Source of the DNA: Acarospora socialis
Taxonomy: Eukaryota > Ascomycota > Lecanoromycetes > Acarosporales > Acarosporaceae
DNA: 64,000 nt
NCBI GenBank assembly: GCA_025617375.2
Contig: JAMYGW020000008.1
Span: 186,001-250,000 of the forward strand
Direction: 5' to 3'
The notes beneath the pieces are model-generated. The model was not told the DNA's origin and made no database searches. It saw only the letters and a list, made by a program, of their open reading frames with translations. The translations under genes were made by a program, and so were the position numbers. Positions 1 to 10,681 of this stretch are shown here, in pieces. Each line of letters begins with the position of its first letter. The first letter of the stretch is position 1.

Positions 1-5
1 GAATT

Positions 6-2117
6 ATGGCATCGACAGCGGCCGCCCACGTCTCGCAGGGTTCTCTGAGGTACGCCGGCTCCAGTCATTGTGACTTCGGAGAAGGGCGCTGACTGTGTTG
101 CGGTAGCGCCATCTTCAATTCCAGCGATGACTCAAACGTTATAACGGTCCAGCCTGTCCTACAGTGTGTGCAAGTCAAGCCTTTGGCCGGGCAGCAAGGT
201 ACACCGGAACGTTTCCGAGTGGTCTTTAGTGACATCTCCAACTTTGTGCAGAGCATGCTTGCTACTCGTGAGTGTTGTGCCTTCGTTATTCCGCCGTCGC
301 AGCGGCTAATGAATGATACTTAGAGGCCAACCATGTCGTTCATGAGGGTAAGCTGAAACGAGGATGCTTCGTCCGTCTGAAGAATTTCCAGGCGAGTCAG
401 GTCAAGGGCAAGAGGTGCGTCTTCACACACTATGTACAGCCTGCGCTTTCTGATTCCCAACAGAATCATCATAGTGCTCGATCTTGATGTTCTCGAAGAG
501 CTAGGAGAGTGCGAGAAGATCGGTGAACCCAAGGCTCTAGAGTTGAAGACGGAGGATGAAAGCAAGCCCCAGTCGACGACAATTTCGAGCAATGGCTTCT
601 ACGGTGCGAAGTCAGAACAGCCTCAGCAACAACCGCAACCGCAGCAACGCTCGCTTCCCTCTCGCACGGGCGGACCGAGCTCTTCCGCTCATGCAAACAT
701 TTACCCTATCGAAGCACTGTCACCTTATGCTCACAAGTGGACCATCAAAGCACGGTGCACGAACAAATCAGATATCAAAAGGTGGCACAATAAGAGTGGT
801 GAAGGCAAACTTTTCAGTGTCAACCTGCTCGATGATAGTGGAGAGATTAGAGCGACTGGCTTTCAGGACCAGTGCGACCTCCTGTACGACGTATTTGAGG
901 AAGGCAGTGTCTACTATATCTCAGCTCCTTGCCGGGTACAGCTGGCCAAGAAACAGTTCACCAATCTGAACAACGATTACGAGCTTACCTTTGAGAGAGA
1001 TACTCTCGTAGAAAAGGTGCGCCCAATGCCGTTGCCTTCTTTTGTTGCTCGGTGGCTAATGTGCATCTATGAAGGCGGAGGAGCAGGATGGCGTACCACA
1101 AGTACGGTTCAACTTCACTAAGATCGCAGACCTCCAAACTGTAGAGAAGGACACGACAATCGACACAATTGGTGTCCTTAAAGAAGTTGGTGCAACCTCG
1201 CAAATCACCTCTAAAACTACGAGCAAGCCCTACGACAAACGTGAGCTTACCCTTGTCGATGATACCAATTATTCCGTACGTCTCACGATTTGGGGAAATA
1301 CTGCTACATCTTTCGACGTGGCGCCAGAATCAGTCATTGCGTTCAAAGGTGTCAAAGTCTCAGACTTCGGTGGGAGAAGTTTGAGCCTACTAAGTTCTGG
1401 GTCGATGACAGTAGATCCAGATATCGATCAAGCACACCGACTAAAGGGGTGGTATGATGCTCAGGGTCGGTCAGATACCTTTACCTCGCACGCTTCTCTT
1501 GGCTCTTCGGTGGGAATGGCAGGAGGCAGAAATGAGGCGTACAAGACAATCATTCAGGTCAAGGACGAGAACCTAGGACTGTCCGAGAACACCGATTATT
1601 TCACCACCAAAGCTACGATCATCTACGTCAGGCAAGACAACATCTCATATCCCGCATGTCTATCGGATGATTGCAACAAGAAGGTCGTGCAAGTCGATTC
1701 GGGCCAGTGGCGCTGCGAGCGGTGCGACAAGACACACCCGAAGCCGGAGTATCGATACATTATGTCGGTGAACGTCAGCGACCACACCGGCCAGATGTGG
1801 TTGTCTTGCTTCGATGATGTTGGGCGACTGATCATGGGCATGAGCGCGGACCAACTGATGGAACTGAAAGAGGATGACGAGGCAGCAGCTGGAGCAGTAT
1901 TCCAAGAAGCTAATTGCAAGTCATGGATCTTCAAGTGCCGAGCCAAGATGGACAACTTTCAAGATCAACAAAGGTACTTACTCTTCGCTCCCGTAGTCAT
2001 CAAAATTATTCACAGGCAGACAGGGTTCGATATCAGGTCTCCAGTGCGAGCGCCATCAACTTTCCCATGGAGTGTGCGAAACTCGCAGACATGCTCAAAC
2101 TGTACAACATCGATTAG
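6..2117 (+). CDS. RFA1: Replication protein A large subunit (RPA70/Rfa1), six exons
   Basis: Large subunit of the heterotrimeric single-strand DNA-binding complex RPA, acting in nuclear replication, repair and recombination. I read exons 6-49, 107-267, 324-414, 464-1016, 1075-1973 and 2024-2117 (introns 49-58 bp, all GT-AG), giving about 613 aa, the usual family length. An N-terminal RPA70N OB fold (VLQCVQVKPL, ERFRVVFSD, then GCFVRL and IIIVLDLDVLEELG) is followed by a Gln/Pro-rich linker and DBD-A starting near IYPIEALSPYAHKW. DBD-B follows, then DBD-C with a zinc ribbon C478-X4-C483-X13-C497-X2-C500, the spacing known for Rfa1. The C-terminus ends INFPMECAKLADMLKLYNID. The start ATG lies only 5 bases into the window, so an upstream start cannot be excluded, but MASTAAAHVSQGSL suits the family. 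Exon joins rest on reading-frame continuity and family sequence. Confidence 0.93.
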
Positions 2118-3058
2118 ACGTACAGCCTGCACTGGTTGCTTTCCAATCGTTGATGGTGCTCTGGTGCTATTTGCTTGTCAGCTAATTGTTGTAGCAGCCC
2201 CTGAGGCTCTTCTTGCCAGTGCTCTTCGGATGGTTAAGCACTACGTCATATCTAGAGTTGAATATCCAGTCGGAGAGGATAAACAAACCTGCAATATTCT
2301 CTCTTGGCTGACAACTGTAACGGCGTATAGGTTGCAGTCGCTCTGGGCAATTGATCAGCATTGTCTTTTCGCTAGGAAGTTATCTAGTAGCAAGCAAGGT
2401 AGACAAGCAAGATGCGAATGAAGCGATCGTTGAGACTGCTAGGCACAGTGGACATACTTGCGCCAAATAAAGGCTAGAAGTCTTCTGCCGTGTTCTTATA
2501 TTCACAGACATAAGCAGATGACTCCGAGAGCATCGATCGTGGGTAGTTCCCCAATCGTTCGAGAATCAGGTAGGTGCCAAACCGTTGCACTCAAGTCTTG
2601 AAGCGTCTTTCTCTACCCACCTACATACTTGTAGTAGGGGGTACCTGGACACGAGCCATGCAAACAGGTGTGACCTACCTTACGGTCTGAGTGGCCAGTC
2701 GCAGGTCTGACCCATGCCAAAATACTTTTGGCTAATCATCTTTGATACTTGCTCTGAATTTATATAAACGTTTTCTCAGTCTTGCCCGTAAAGCTTCATG
2801 ATGTATAGCTCTACGCATAAGGTACCTGGTAGTACCTGACGAAATACAAAGAGTACGAGTACAAAGTTACGGATCCCTCGGATGCTTACGGATGAAACTC
2901 TCGGACCCCACCACGACCTGCCCTGCCCTAGGTACCTACCTACCTTGATCGACTCTAACCCACGAATGACGGGACCGCGAATTCATTATTCGTTGCACGA
3001 AGTGCTTCCGGTTTTCAGCCTACGCAAGACATAGGGCAGTGCAGACGGTCTACTAAAC
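2118..3058. other. Intergenic region with TACCT/GGTACC motif cluster and a TATA-like site
   Basis: No gene is supported here. Open frame continuing past the RFA1 stop in another frame lacks any recognisable protein. Short motifs built from TACCT/GGTACC recur at about 2638, 2671, 2820 and 2930 (the last reads GGTACCTACCTACC), and a TATATAAA sequence lies at 2761, about 300 bp upstream of the oxidoreductase start. The stretch therefore contains the 3' region of RFA1 and probably the promoter of the next gene; which motifs matter cannot be told from sequence alone. Confidence 0.5.
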
Positions 3059-4294
3059 ATGGGCGACAAGATGCGGGCCATAGGTGAGACAGTGCACACG
3101 TGATCGAGTTCACTCTTTTCTGTTCCTCTTGTTCCAGCGATCGATCTGCACGTATGGAACTTGGGACTGATTACTTCCGTTGATTGTAGATATCAAGAAC
3201 GGAAAAGGTGACGCCGACTCCTTATTTGTGACCGAGATACCAAAGCCGAAGCCTAAGAAAACCGAGGCCCTCGTCAAGGTCAAAGCATTCGGTCTCAATC
3301 GCATGGATTTGTTGCAAAGGGAGGGCAACTACCCTCTACCTCCGCAGGCATCCAGAATTCTCGGCGTGGAATTTTCAGGAACTGTCGAAGGTTTCGGCGA
3401 GACACCCGAGAGTGGCTTCAGGGTTGGCGACGAGGTCTTCGGCCTGGCTTACGGCGGTACATATTCAAGTACTTTCTGCGTGCCGGGCCTGTTTAGCTGA
3501 ATCGACTGCCAGGAGCATACGCCGAATACATCGCTGTTTCGACCCATATGTTGATTCATAAGCCAGAAGAGCTTTCTTGGGAGCAGGCTGCGGGAATCCC
3601 TGAGGTAGACGCCCCTCCGACCAGCCAGTCTCGGCTCTCGTCGGGATTGACTGACCTCAACTTACAGACTTGGATTACGGCGACTCAAGCGATGTATCTC
3701 GTCGGTGAATTTGCGCCGGGAAAGTCGATACTCTGGCACGCTGGCGCTTCGTCGGTCTCGATCGCCGGCATTCAGCTATCCAAGGCAGACGAAGCCAGTG
3801 CCATATACGTGACGGCGGGATCGCAAGAGAAGATTGACTTCTGCGTGAACGAGCTGGGCGCGACGGCCGGTTTCAATTACCATACCCAGGATTGGTCGAA
3901 GGAGGTGGAGAAGGCCACCGGAGGAAAAGGGGTTGACGTGATCATCGACTTCATCGGGCAGAACTACTTCCAAGGAAATCTCGACGCCGCGGCACGGGAC
4001 GGACGCATCGTGAATCTGGGGGTAATGAGCGGGACGAAACTTCCAGCAGGCGTCGACATTGGGGCATTCGTGCGAAAGAGGCTGAGATTTGAGGGGAGCA
4101 GCCTCCGAAGCAGGGATGAGGACTATCAAGGCAAGCTGAGAGATACGCTAGTAGACCATGCGCTACCGAAATTCAAGGATGGCAGCTTCAAGGTTTTCGT
4201 AGAGAAAATTTTCCCTTTCGAGAAAATAGTTGATGCGCACAAGCTGATGGAGAGCAACACGACAAAAGGGAAGATCATTTGTACCATATTCTAA
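3059..4294 (+). CDS. NADPH:quinone oxidoreductase (zeta-crystallin/PIG3-like, MDR superfamily), four exons
   Basis: Zinc-independent medium-chain dehydrogenase/reductase expected to reduce quinones with NADPH, probably cytosolic. Exons 3059-3083, 3190-3456, 3513-3604 and 3668-4294 give about 336 aa, the normal length. The first exon encodes only MGDKMRAI. The N-terminal GroES-like fold carries GLNRMDLLQREGNYPLPP and ILGVEFSGTV. The Rossmann fold carries ILWHAGASSVSIAGIQLSKA, aligned with the HAGASGVGTAAIQL motif of PIG3 proteins, and then the GVDVIIDFIGQNYFQ and DGRIVNLG segments. The C-terminus has LRFEGSSLRSRDEDYQ and FEKIVDAHKLMESN, followed by GKIICTIF. The 63-bp third intron (3605-3667) has no stop in frame and could be mistaken for coding, but it has GT-AG ends and interrupts PETWITATQAMY. 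Substrate is unknown, and crotonyl-CoA reductase-like activity is not excluded. Confidence 0.9.
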
Positions 4295-4599
4295 GAAGGC
4301 CTTGGCAGCGTAGGGCTCTAATGAGATCCCTCCACGACCGAAAGAGTGCCAAACCATACCGTAACTCAAGAGCGTATCGTTACAAGTACTCGTAGAAGAG
4401 ATTAGAACTTGCCAAATAATAATAGCCTACAGGAACAGATTTACACCTTACAGAGCGGCAAAAGAATCCACTTAGTGGTGGTACGGAATGCTGGACTTGA
4501 CCTTGAAGGAGCCTGACTAAAACAACCATGAACAATAAGATAAATGAAAAAAGAACATCTCCCAAGTGAAGATGCAGGTGCTTATATAACAAAAACGTA
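4295..4599. other. 3' region of the oxidoreductase gene, no gene seen
   Basis: About 300 bp between the oxidoreductase stop and the MITE. Short open frames on the minus strand have no recognisable product. Probably 3'UTR and spacer; nothing else is supported. Confidence 0.4.
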
Positions 4600-5046
4600 C
4601 GAAGTCGGCCGACATAAGTCTGCGCATTTAGGCGAACCCACCAATCTAGGCAACAAGCAACTTTCTCAACGAATTACTTAGGAACACCCATACAAGTCTG
4701 TAGCATAAGATTTTAGATTTAGATAGTCATTATATTCATAAAGGCAGTCCCATTTTTCTGTGACCCAATGGCTTTAGTAGGACGTGAAATATTCATTTTG
4801 GGCAATGTATTCAGCCATTCACTTCTGCATGGAAGTAATGCACTTTAACCCATCATCATAGGGGGCCCCTCAAATCCTAGCCCTTTTAGGTGTAGACCAT
4901 TCATAGTCAGGGTCTTCATGAGGGTTTTGAAGAGTCATTGTGACTATTGTTTTAGGATTTTATTGCTATTGTTCTAGATATTTACATTGTGTGGGTGCGG
5001 AGCAAGATATTCGCTTAAATGCGCAGACTTATGTCGGCCGACTTCG
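4600..5046. mobile_element. 447-bp MITE with 37-bp terminal inverted repeats and TA target duplication
   Basis: The left end 4600-4636 and right end 5010-5046 are inverted copies of 37 bp with one mismatch; they begin CGAAGTCGGCCGACATAAGT and run through CTGCGCATTTA. Each end is flanked by TA (4598-4599 and 5047-5048), the target-site duplication of Tc1/mariner and pogo/Fot1 elements. The interior of about 370 bp has no open frame for a transposase, so it is a non-autonomous miniature element that would need a transposase in trans. It sits in the DBP3 promoter side, ending about 195 bp before that gene's ATG. The ends remain GC-rich and nearly identical, so the insertion looks fairly young. 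Superfamily assignment rests only on the TA duplication and repeat form. Confidence 0.85.
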
Positions 5047-5169
5047 TACCGCTGGAGAGGTAAAGGTAAGGCAACCAATTCTGGGGTTCCACTAAATTAA
5101 GCCCTCGCCACACCTGCCATTGGCAACATGGTACTCTCTCGGTTAACTTTCCATGTCTTTAACCACTAC

Positions 5170-5241
5170 TAATGACATCAAAAATTTCCCCTTGACCATC
5201 GCTACGCTATAAAACATAACGAGCAGCTTGGTCCATGCATT
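5170..5241 (+). promoter_or_regulatory. Putative DBP3 promoter elements (RRPE-like, PAC-like, TATA-like)
   Basis: Just upstream of DBP3 are AAAAATTT (about 5180-5187), which resembles the core of the ribosomal RNA processing element; CATCGCT (about 5198-5204), which resembles part of the PAC box; and CTATAAAACA (from about 5206). RRPE and PAC are known upstream of yeast ribosome-biogenesis genes, to which DBP3 belongs. These are short matches that could occur by chance. Confidence 0.3.
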
Positions 5242-7209
5242 ATGGGCAAACGTGCATTGGAAGAGACGCATGTCGTAAGGAGAGTACAGGATGAGGAAGA
5301 TCGCGAACGTCCCTCGCCGCAAAAACGTCGGAAGGTCAGCGAGCCAGATAATGGGATTATGTGTGACGGTGTTGAAAGCCCAGAGGAGCTGCGCAAGAAG
5401 GAGCGCAAAGAGAGAAAGCGCCTGAAGAAGCTTGGTAAAATAGAATTCCTCCGAGCAGATAAGTCAGTGGCGGGAGCAGACGGTGAGAATAAGGATTCCG
5501 TTACCGAAGGGACCAATGGTGCCGTCACAGCTGCCAGGAAAGGCAGAAAGGCAGAAATGGAGGCGGAAGGGCAGTCCAGTCACAAAGCCAAAGAAGTTTC
5601 GTCAATCTCAATTTCTCTCACCGGAGCTAGTAGGGCCAGATCAGACAAGATTAGTACCACTGAATCCTTCAACCAATCGTCCGTGGCTGCGGGACCCTAC
5701 GAGACTATTCTCAAATCTGGTTATGTCGAAGATCCGTCACTGGCAGCATTGCCGCAAACCAGCGTCGAATCATTCCTCTCTTCTAACTTCATAACAATCG
5801 ACGATCCCATAAAGACTTCCCCAACCTTACGCCCAATTACGGAATTTGCCTACCTACCAATCTCAGATCCTTCCCAACGTACACCCTTTAAATATTTCTC
5901 GTCTCCGACACCAATTCAAGCCGCTGCATGGCCCTTCTTACTTTCAGGACGAGACGTGGTCGGCGTCGCCGAGACTGGATCGGGGAAAACATTGGCCTTC
6001 GGTGTTCCTTGTATACGGCACATAATCTCCTTACCGAAGAGAGAAAGGTCGAAAGGGCCGAAAGCGGTCATAATATCGCCGACGAGAGAACTCGCGCTGC
6101 AAATTCATGAACAGCTCCTACGGCTTGCAAGGCCGGCAGGCTTGGAAGCCGTCTGCGTCTACGGCGGGGTGCAAAAGGAAGAGCAACGCAGGGCTCTAAA
6201 GTCAGCCAGCATAGTGATTGCGACTCCCGGGCGCCTAAACGACTTTATCAATGAAGGCGAAGTTGATTTGGGAAGCATAGGCTATCTCGTCCTGGACGAG
6301 GCTGATAGAATGCTGGACAAAGGATTCGAGGAAGATATTAGGCGGATAATCAGAACCACTCCTCCTCATGGCGTGAGGCAAACCCTGATGTTTACTGCGA
6401 CATGGCCTCAATCAGTCCGTGAACTGGCGGCGACATTCATGGACTCGCCGGTCAGGATTTCCATAGGGGACAACCCTAACGGTGAGTTGCGCGCAAACAA
6501 CCGCATCGCACAACAGGTGGAGGTGGTAGATCCGCGTGGAAAGGAAGCTCGGCTGCTCCAGCTGATCAAGGAACATCAAAGTGGCAAACGTAAGGATGAT
6601 CGTATCCTGGTGTTTTGTTTGTACAAGAAGGAGGCAACGCGAGTGGAGAATTACTTGAGAATGAAAGGCTTTCGTGTCGCGGGCATTCATGGAGATCTCA
6701 GTCAGCAGCAGAGGACCACGAGCTTGGAGGCCTTCAAGTCGGCCAGAGTTCCTCTGCTCGTCGCAACCGACGTCGCTGCCAGAGGCCTTGACATCCCCGC
6801 GGTGAAATTAGTGGTCAATGTAACCTTCCCTCTGACGGTTGAAGATTACGTCCACCGTATCGGAAGGTAAGCATCCTCCCCTGTTCCTATCTTTACTCAC
6901 GATATATCACCCACGCGTGCGTCTTAGAACCGGTCGTGCCGGACAAGATGGAACAGCCATAACTTTGTTTACAGAACACGATAAAGCACAGTCAGGGGCG
7001 TGAGTTTTTGCGTCCATACTCTAGGTGTTTGATGATAATTAACGAGCTGTAGATTGATAAACGTACTGAAGGCGGCCAACCAGCCCGTCCCGGAGGAGTT
7101 GCTCAAGTTCGGTACCACTGTGAAGAAGAAGGGGCATGATGCGTATGGGGCTTTCTACAAGGACACAAGCAGTACCAAGGCTGCCACGAAGATCAAGTTT
7201 GATGACTGA
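5242..7209 (+). CDS. DBP3: ATP-dependent DEAD-box RNA helicase Dbp3, three exons
   Basis: Nucleolar RNA helicase needed for pre-rRNA processing in 60S ribosome assembly. Exons 5242-6866, 6928-6999 and 7053-7209 give about 617 aa. A charged, Lys-rich N-terminal tail of about 200 residues (KKRKRR-type nuclear/nucleolar signals) precedes the helicase core: Q-motif region [15 protein letters not shown], motif I AETGSGKT (243-250), [13 protein letters not shown], motif II DEAD (352-355) and motif III as TATW (385-388, a known variant of SAT in this family). [20 protein letters not shown] and HRIGRTGR (from 538, spanning the first splice junction) follow. The C-terminal [17 protein letters not shown] and TKIKFDD are typical of Dbp3 and separate it from Dbp2. 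Splice sites GTAAGC...TTAG and GTGAGT...GTAG keep the frame. The gene converges with RFT1. Confidence 0.94.
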
Positions 7210-7235
7210 GTCTATTCTAGCCAACAATACTTGAG

Positions 7236-9084
7236 CTACATCCTTTTCCGTATACTCTTTCTTCCCGATTGGAACATATGATAGCAAGCCACTAGATAAT
7301 GCCGCTCGCAGAGCATGCTGCGTAGGTTTTCAGTTCAAATTCGAAACAGTGTCTCAGGTGGGACTTACACCAATATTAGACAGAGTACAGCTAGTACTCC
7401 ACTCTTCAGAAGATCTTCGAATCCGCCAGTGAATGTTCCACGTACTTTAGCAAGCAACACGGCAGCTGCTAAGCCTACCCCATGCGTACCAAAAGACGGT
7501 AGGGTATCAGAGATTTCCAGAGCCCCACCGTTGCCACGGAGATAGTGCTCAATGAAGGACCAGCTCCAAGCAATGCGGAGAAGCATATTCACGACGTTGG
7601 CCCAAACAAGACCGACGGCACCCCATCCCAACACTCGTAAGAATATGTAACCCGCGCTTGCGAAGCCGACAGAAAAACCAAACATCCAGACGGATTGTCG
7701 CTGCAGTTCCGTGCTACTGGCGACGGAAGAGATAAATGCCTCCGTGATACCATTGAGAGCGAGCAAGGGGATCAGGTAACAGTACGTAGCAAGAACGTCC
7801 CCGGCACCCGTCGATGACCATCGTGAGCCAGCTACCACCCTCAACAGGAGGGGCGCAATGGTGGGTCCCAAGGCGACAGCAAGAACGGACAGCAAAGCGT
7901 ACAACTGGAGGATAGTACGTAAATAAACGCGAGCGGATCGCATTCCTTGGACGCTCGGCTTTCCACCCGCTTCTGGGGAGAGTAGGCTGCCAAACGCGTT
8001 CCGGCTGCTCTCCTCGATTGGCTGGAAGAGCATTCTCGCCACGAGACCGCCGTAGTTGGACGCCAGGGCGTACGCGCCCTGGTCCTCAAGGCTTGCTAGA
8101 GTAGCGATCAGGAGAGAGTCGCCTTGCGTGAGGACATGTTTGACGGCCGACTGGACGTAAAGGTTGACACTCAGAGCTATCATTGGTCGGAAGAAGTACG
8201 ACATTAGGAACTGGGAGGGCTGCCTTTCAATACATCAACCGTGGATCAACAAATTGTCTTGAAAGCACATACCTTGTAATCAGGGCCTGAAGAGTCAACT
8301 TGAAACCGCATTGAGCCGCAATCGGCCGGATCTTGGCCAGATAGATCCAGGTTAGAACGCCGGCATAGCTCATTTGGCCAAGAGCGAATGGCAGCACCCC
8401 GATATGGATGCCTACTCTACTAGCCCACATTGCTGTTGTGCAGGTCGACACACATCTCGCAACGGTTGCATATGTCTCGGCGGCGCCTCGGATTTTGAAG
8501 AGTTGTTTCCGCTGTGCAGTCACGAAACATGGCTCTGCCAATAGTTCCAGAATCGTAGCACAGCCGTACAATGCCAGAGACAGGTCCCAATTAGGCGTAC
8601 TACGGACAAGGTCACCAGCGTTACGCCTGTACAGTAAAGCAAATACAAATGCCAACGGCCCGCCTAAAACAATGGCGATGTATGAAAGATTTACCGCAAC
8701 CTGGGCTTGTCCCGCCGGTGTGGCCGCTGAAATGGAGGTAACATGGCTTGTTGATGGCTTATCCCATTTATCCTGTGCAGGTGTACTCTCTGCCTGCTGA
8801 GACTGCCTCTGAAGCGCTACCCGCAAGCTTTCGCGGGCAAAGTACAAGACTGATATGGAATAAAGCTCAAGCTGGGTGGAGATGCCCAGAAGCTCAGGGG
8901 ACAAGTAGCGTAATAGAATTTGATTGACCAGAAATGTCAGCGCTCGGGAACCAACTTGGAAACCTATGAGAAGAGTGGCTCCCTGAGCTGAATTAGCCAA
9001 CAGTGAGTTCGACAGATTGTCTTCATGGCCCTGTGAGCTAGGCATTGAAGCAATTATAACAGGTGCTGAGGTGCTGCAGACCAT
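7236..9084 (-). CDS. RFT1: Rft1, ER membrane protein of N-glycan precursor assembly, three exons
   Basis: Polytopic ER membrane protein required for Man5GlcNAc2-PP-dolichol to become available in the lumen for N-glycosylation; whether it is the flippase itself is debated. Exons in order of transcription are 9084-8273, 8223-7369 and 7317-7236; introns are 49 and 51 bp. About 582 aa from this ATG; a second in-frame ATG at 9045 (MPSSQGHED) would give 569 aa and is equally plausible. Recognisable blocks are SAQGATLLIGFQVGSRALTF, the VKHVLTQGDSLLIATLASLE segment, QGAYALASNYGGLVARMLFQ with PIEESSRNAF, and many hydrophobic helices. Exon 3 adds MLCERHYLVACYHMF and a basic tail; it depends on the consensus donor GTAAGT at 7368 and ends 26 bp from the DBP3 stop, but is the least certain part. 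Its 5' end borders the repeat-rich region. Confidence 0.9.
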
Positions 9085-9362
9085 GTGAAAGGAATTATAT
9101 CGAATTTTTGGCACTGCAAATCTCAGATGACATACTTAGCAAACACTAGATCCTGACCATAATAAGTCATATCTTTGAAGATCTAACTTTGACCTATTGG
9201 TAGAATGAAATAACAAGGTTCAGTCACACAATAGCATAAATCAGTGAATCAACAAGTTAAAGACTCAGCTTAAAGCTATACTGATTTAGTAATTATCAAC
9301 TCAAAACACTTCAAGTTAGTAACTTTATGTTTTAAATTGAAGTTGCTTTGAGTATTATTATG
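9085..9362. other. RFT1 5' flank, boundary of the AT-rich compartment
   Basis: The short stretch between the RFT1 start and the first LTR must contain the RFT1 promoter. Base composition falls abruptly to AT-rich from about 9120. No gene and no clear motif are seen. Confidence 0.5.
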
Positions 9363-9812
9363 TGTTGAATTACATTGACAAATACATTATAATGATAAAG
9401 TATATGATCAATATATTGTCAATATACAATAATATGTTATTTACTATCTTTAGTAACAGAAGTTTCTAGAATTTTCTAGAAGTTTTTATAAGACTATATG
9501 ACATCATAATAATGTTATTAATTATTAATTATATTATTAAAAATTATAAAATGTTCTAAAATGCTTATTAATCAATTACAATTTATAATTAAACAGAATC
9601 TTCTAAAAACAAGTCTTGTCTATTGTTTAAACACAGTTATGTTCTGTTTTTTGTAGGTAAGTCTGTGAACTTCAACAATAATAAATACTATATTTGTATG
9701 CTTGACAGCAATACTATTGCTTATATAATTATCTTTATATATTTAACTAGTTAGCAGTACTTATAGACACTGTTGTACAGTGTATAAAGTTATAGTATTC
9801 AGTTATTAAACT
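9363..9812 (+). repeat. Ty1/copia LTR, upstream copy (3' end missing)
   Basis: Begins TGTTGAAT and aligns along about 450 bp with the LTR that follows it (shared blocks include GTATATGATCAATATATT, TTAGTAACAGAA, AAACAGAATCTTCTA and GACAGCAATA). It lacks the last 45 bp or so of the downstream copy, which begins where this one stops. Likely a leftover LTR into which a related element inserted, or a tandem duplication. Old: the two copies differ at many sites. Confidence 0.65.
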
Positions 9813-10681
9813 TGTTGAAATATATTGATAAATACATCATACTATTTGAGTATATGATCAATATATTATCAATATACAATAATCTGTCATTTGCTATTTT
9901 TAGTAACAGAAACTTCTACAAGATTCTAGAAGTTTTTATGAAATTTTATGACATCATAATGATGTCATTAATTACTAATCATAATACTAGAAGATTCTAG
10001 AATATTCTAGATTGCTTACTAATCAGTTTGATTTATAATCAAACAGAATCTTCTAGAAATAAGTCTTGTTTATTTAAACACAGCTATGTTCTGCTTTTTG
10101 TATGTAACCTGAATTATAACAACAACTACTACTATTATAATTATATGCTAGACAGCAATATCATTGCTTATATAATCAATTTTATATTGATTAGTCAGCT
10201 ATATATTATAAGTACTGTTGCACAGTACAAAGTTGTTCTTATCAGCTAAAACTTGTACTTATCACTTGTTATATATATACACATATATATATATATTCAA
10301 CAGGTTATGAGCCCGGATTTGCGCTAATCATTATATATAATATAGTGATATAGTGCAAATTGATTATATAATCAATACTAGTTGTTGGGAGTAGCTAGCT
10401 TGAAAATAAGTAAGGCTAGTAAAAGTAACAACTGTATTATCAAATTATATAATCAAAGTAACTGCTATAAATATAGCAGAAATGACTGATAAATACTCTA
10501 TATCAAGCAGTATATCAATTGATAAACTGCAAGATTCATCAAATTATAATCTATGATGCACTAAAGTAAAAATGCTGTTAATAAGAGAGTCTGTTTGGTC
10601 AACTATTAGTGATTCAAACAATACTAGCTTAAATACACAAGAAAAGCTAGATAAAGCACTCTCTACACTATTATTATCACA
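9813..10681 (+). mobile_element. Broken 5' end of a Ty1/copia element: LTR, primer-binding site and start of gag
   Basis: The LTR at 9813-10302 begins TGTTGAAA and ends TTCAACA. It is followed at once by GGTTATGAGCCC (10303-10314), complementary to the anticodon arm of initiator methionine tRNA, the half-tRNA primer used by copia-type elements. From about 10483 the sequence resembles the N-terminus of copia Gag. The element is cut off at about 10681 by LINE A, and no pol, protease or 3' LTR follows here. A broken fossil. Confidence 0.7.

Noticed and set aside
2118-2421. C-terminal extension of RFA1 by reading on in the long open frame
   Set aside because: The frame runs through the 50-bp intron at 1974-2023. 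Splicing restores the conserved QRVRYQ...MECAKLADML end with a stop at 2117.
7039-7287. Alternative RFT1 C-terminus in the frame reading SYVPIGKKEYTEKD
   Set aside because: It would need the weak donor GTGTAA and would overlap the DBP3 coding exon by over 150 bp. The consensus GTAAGT donor gives a short tail ending at 7236, between the two genes.
7315-7545. Plus-strand open frame opposite RFT1
   Set aside because: It is antisense to the conserved membrane-protein exon and has no family character.
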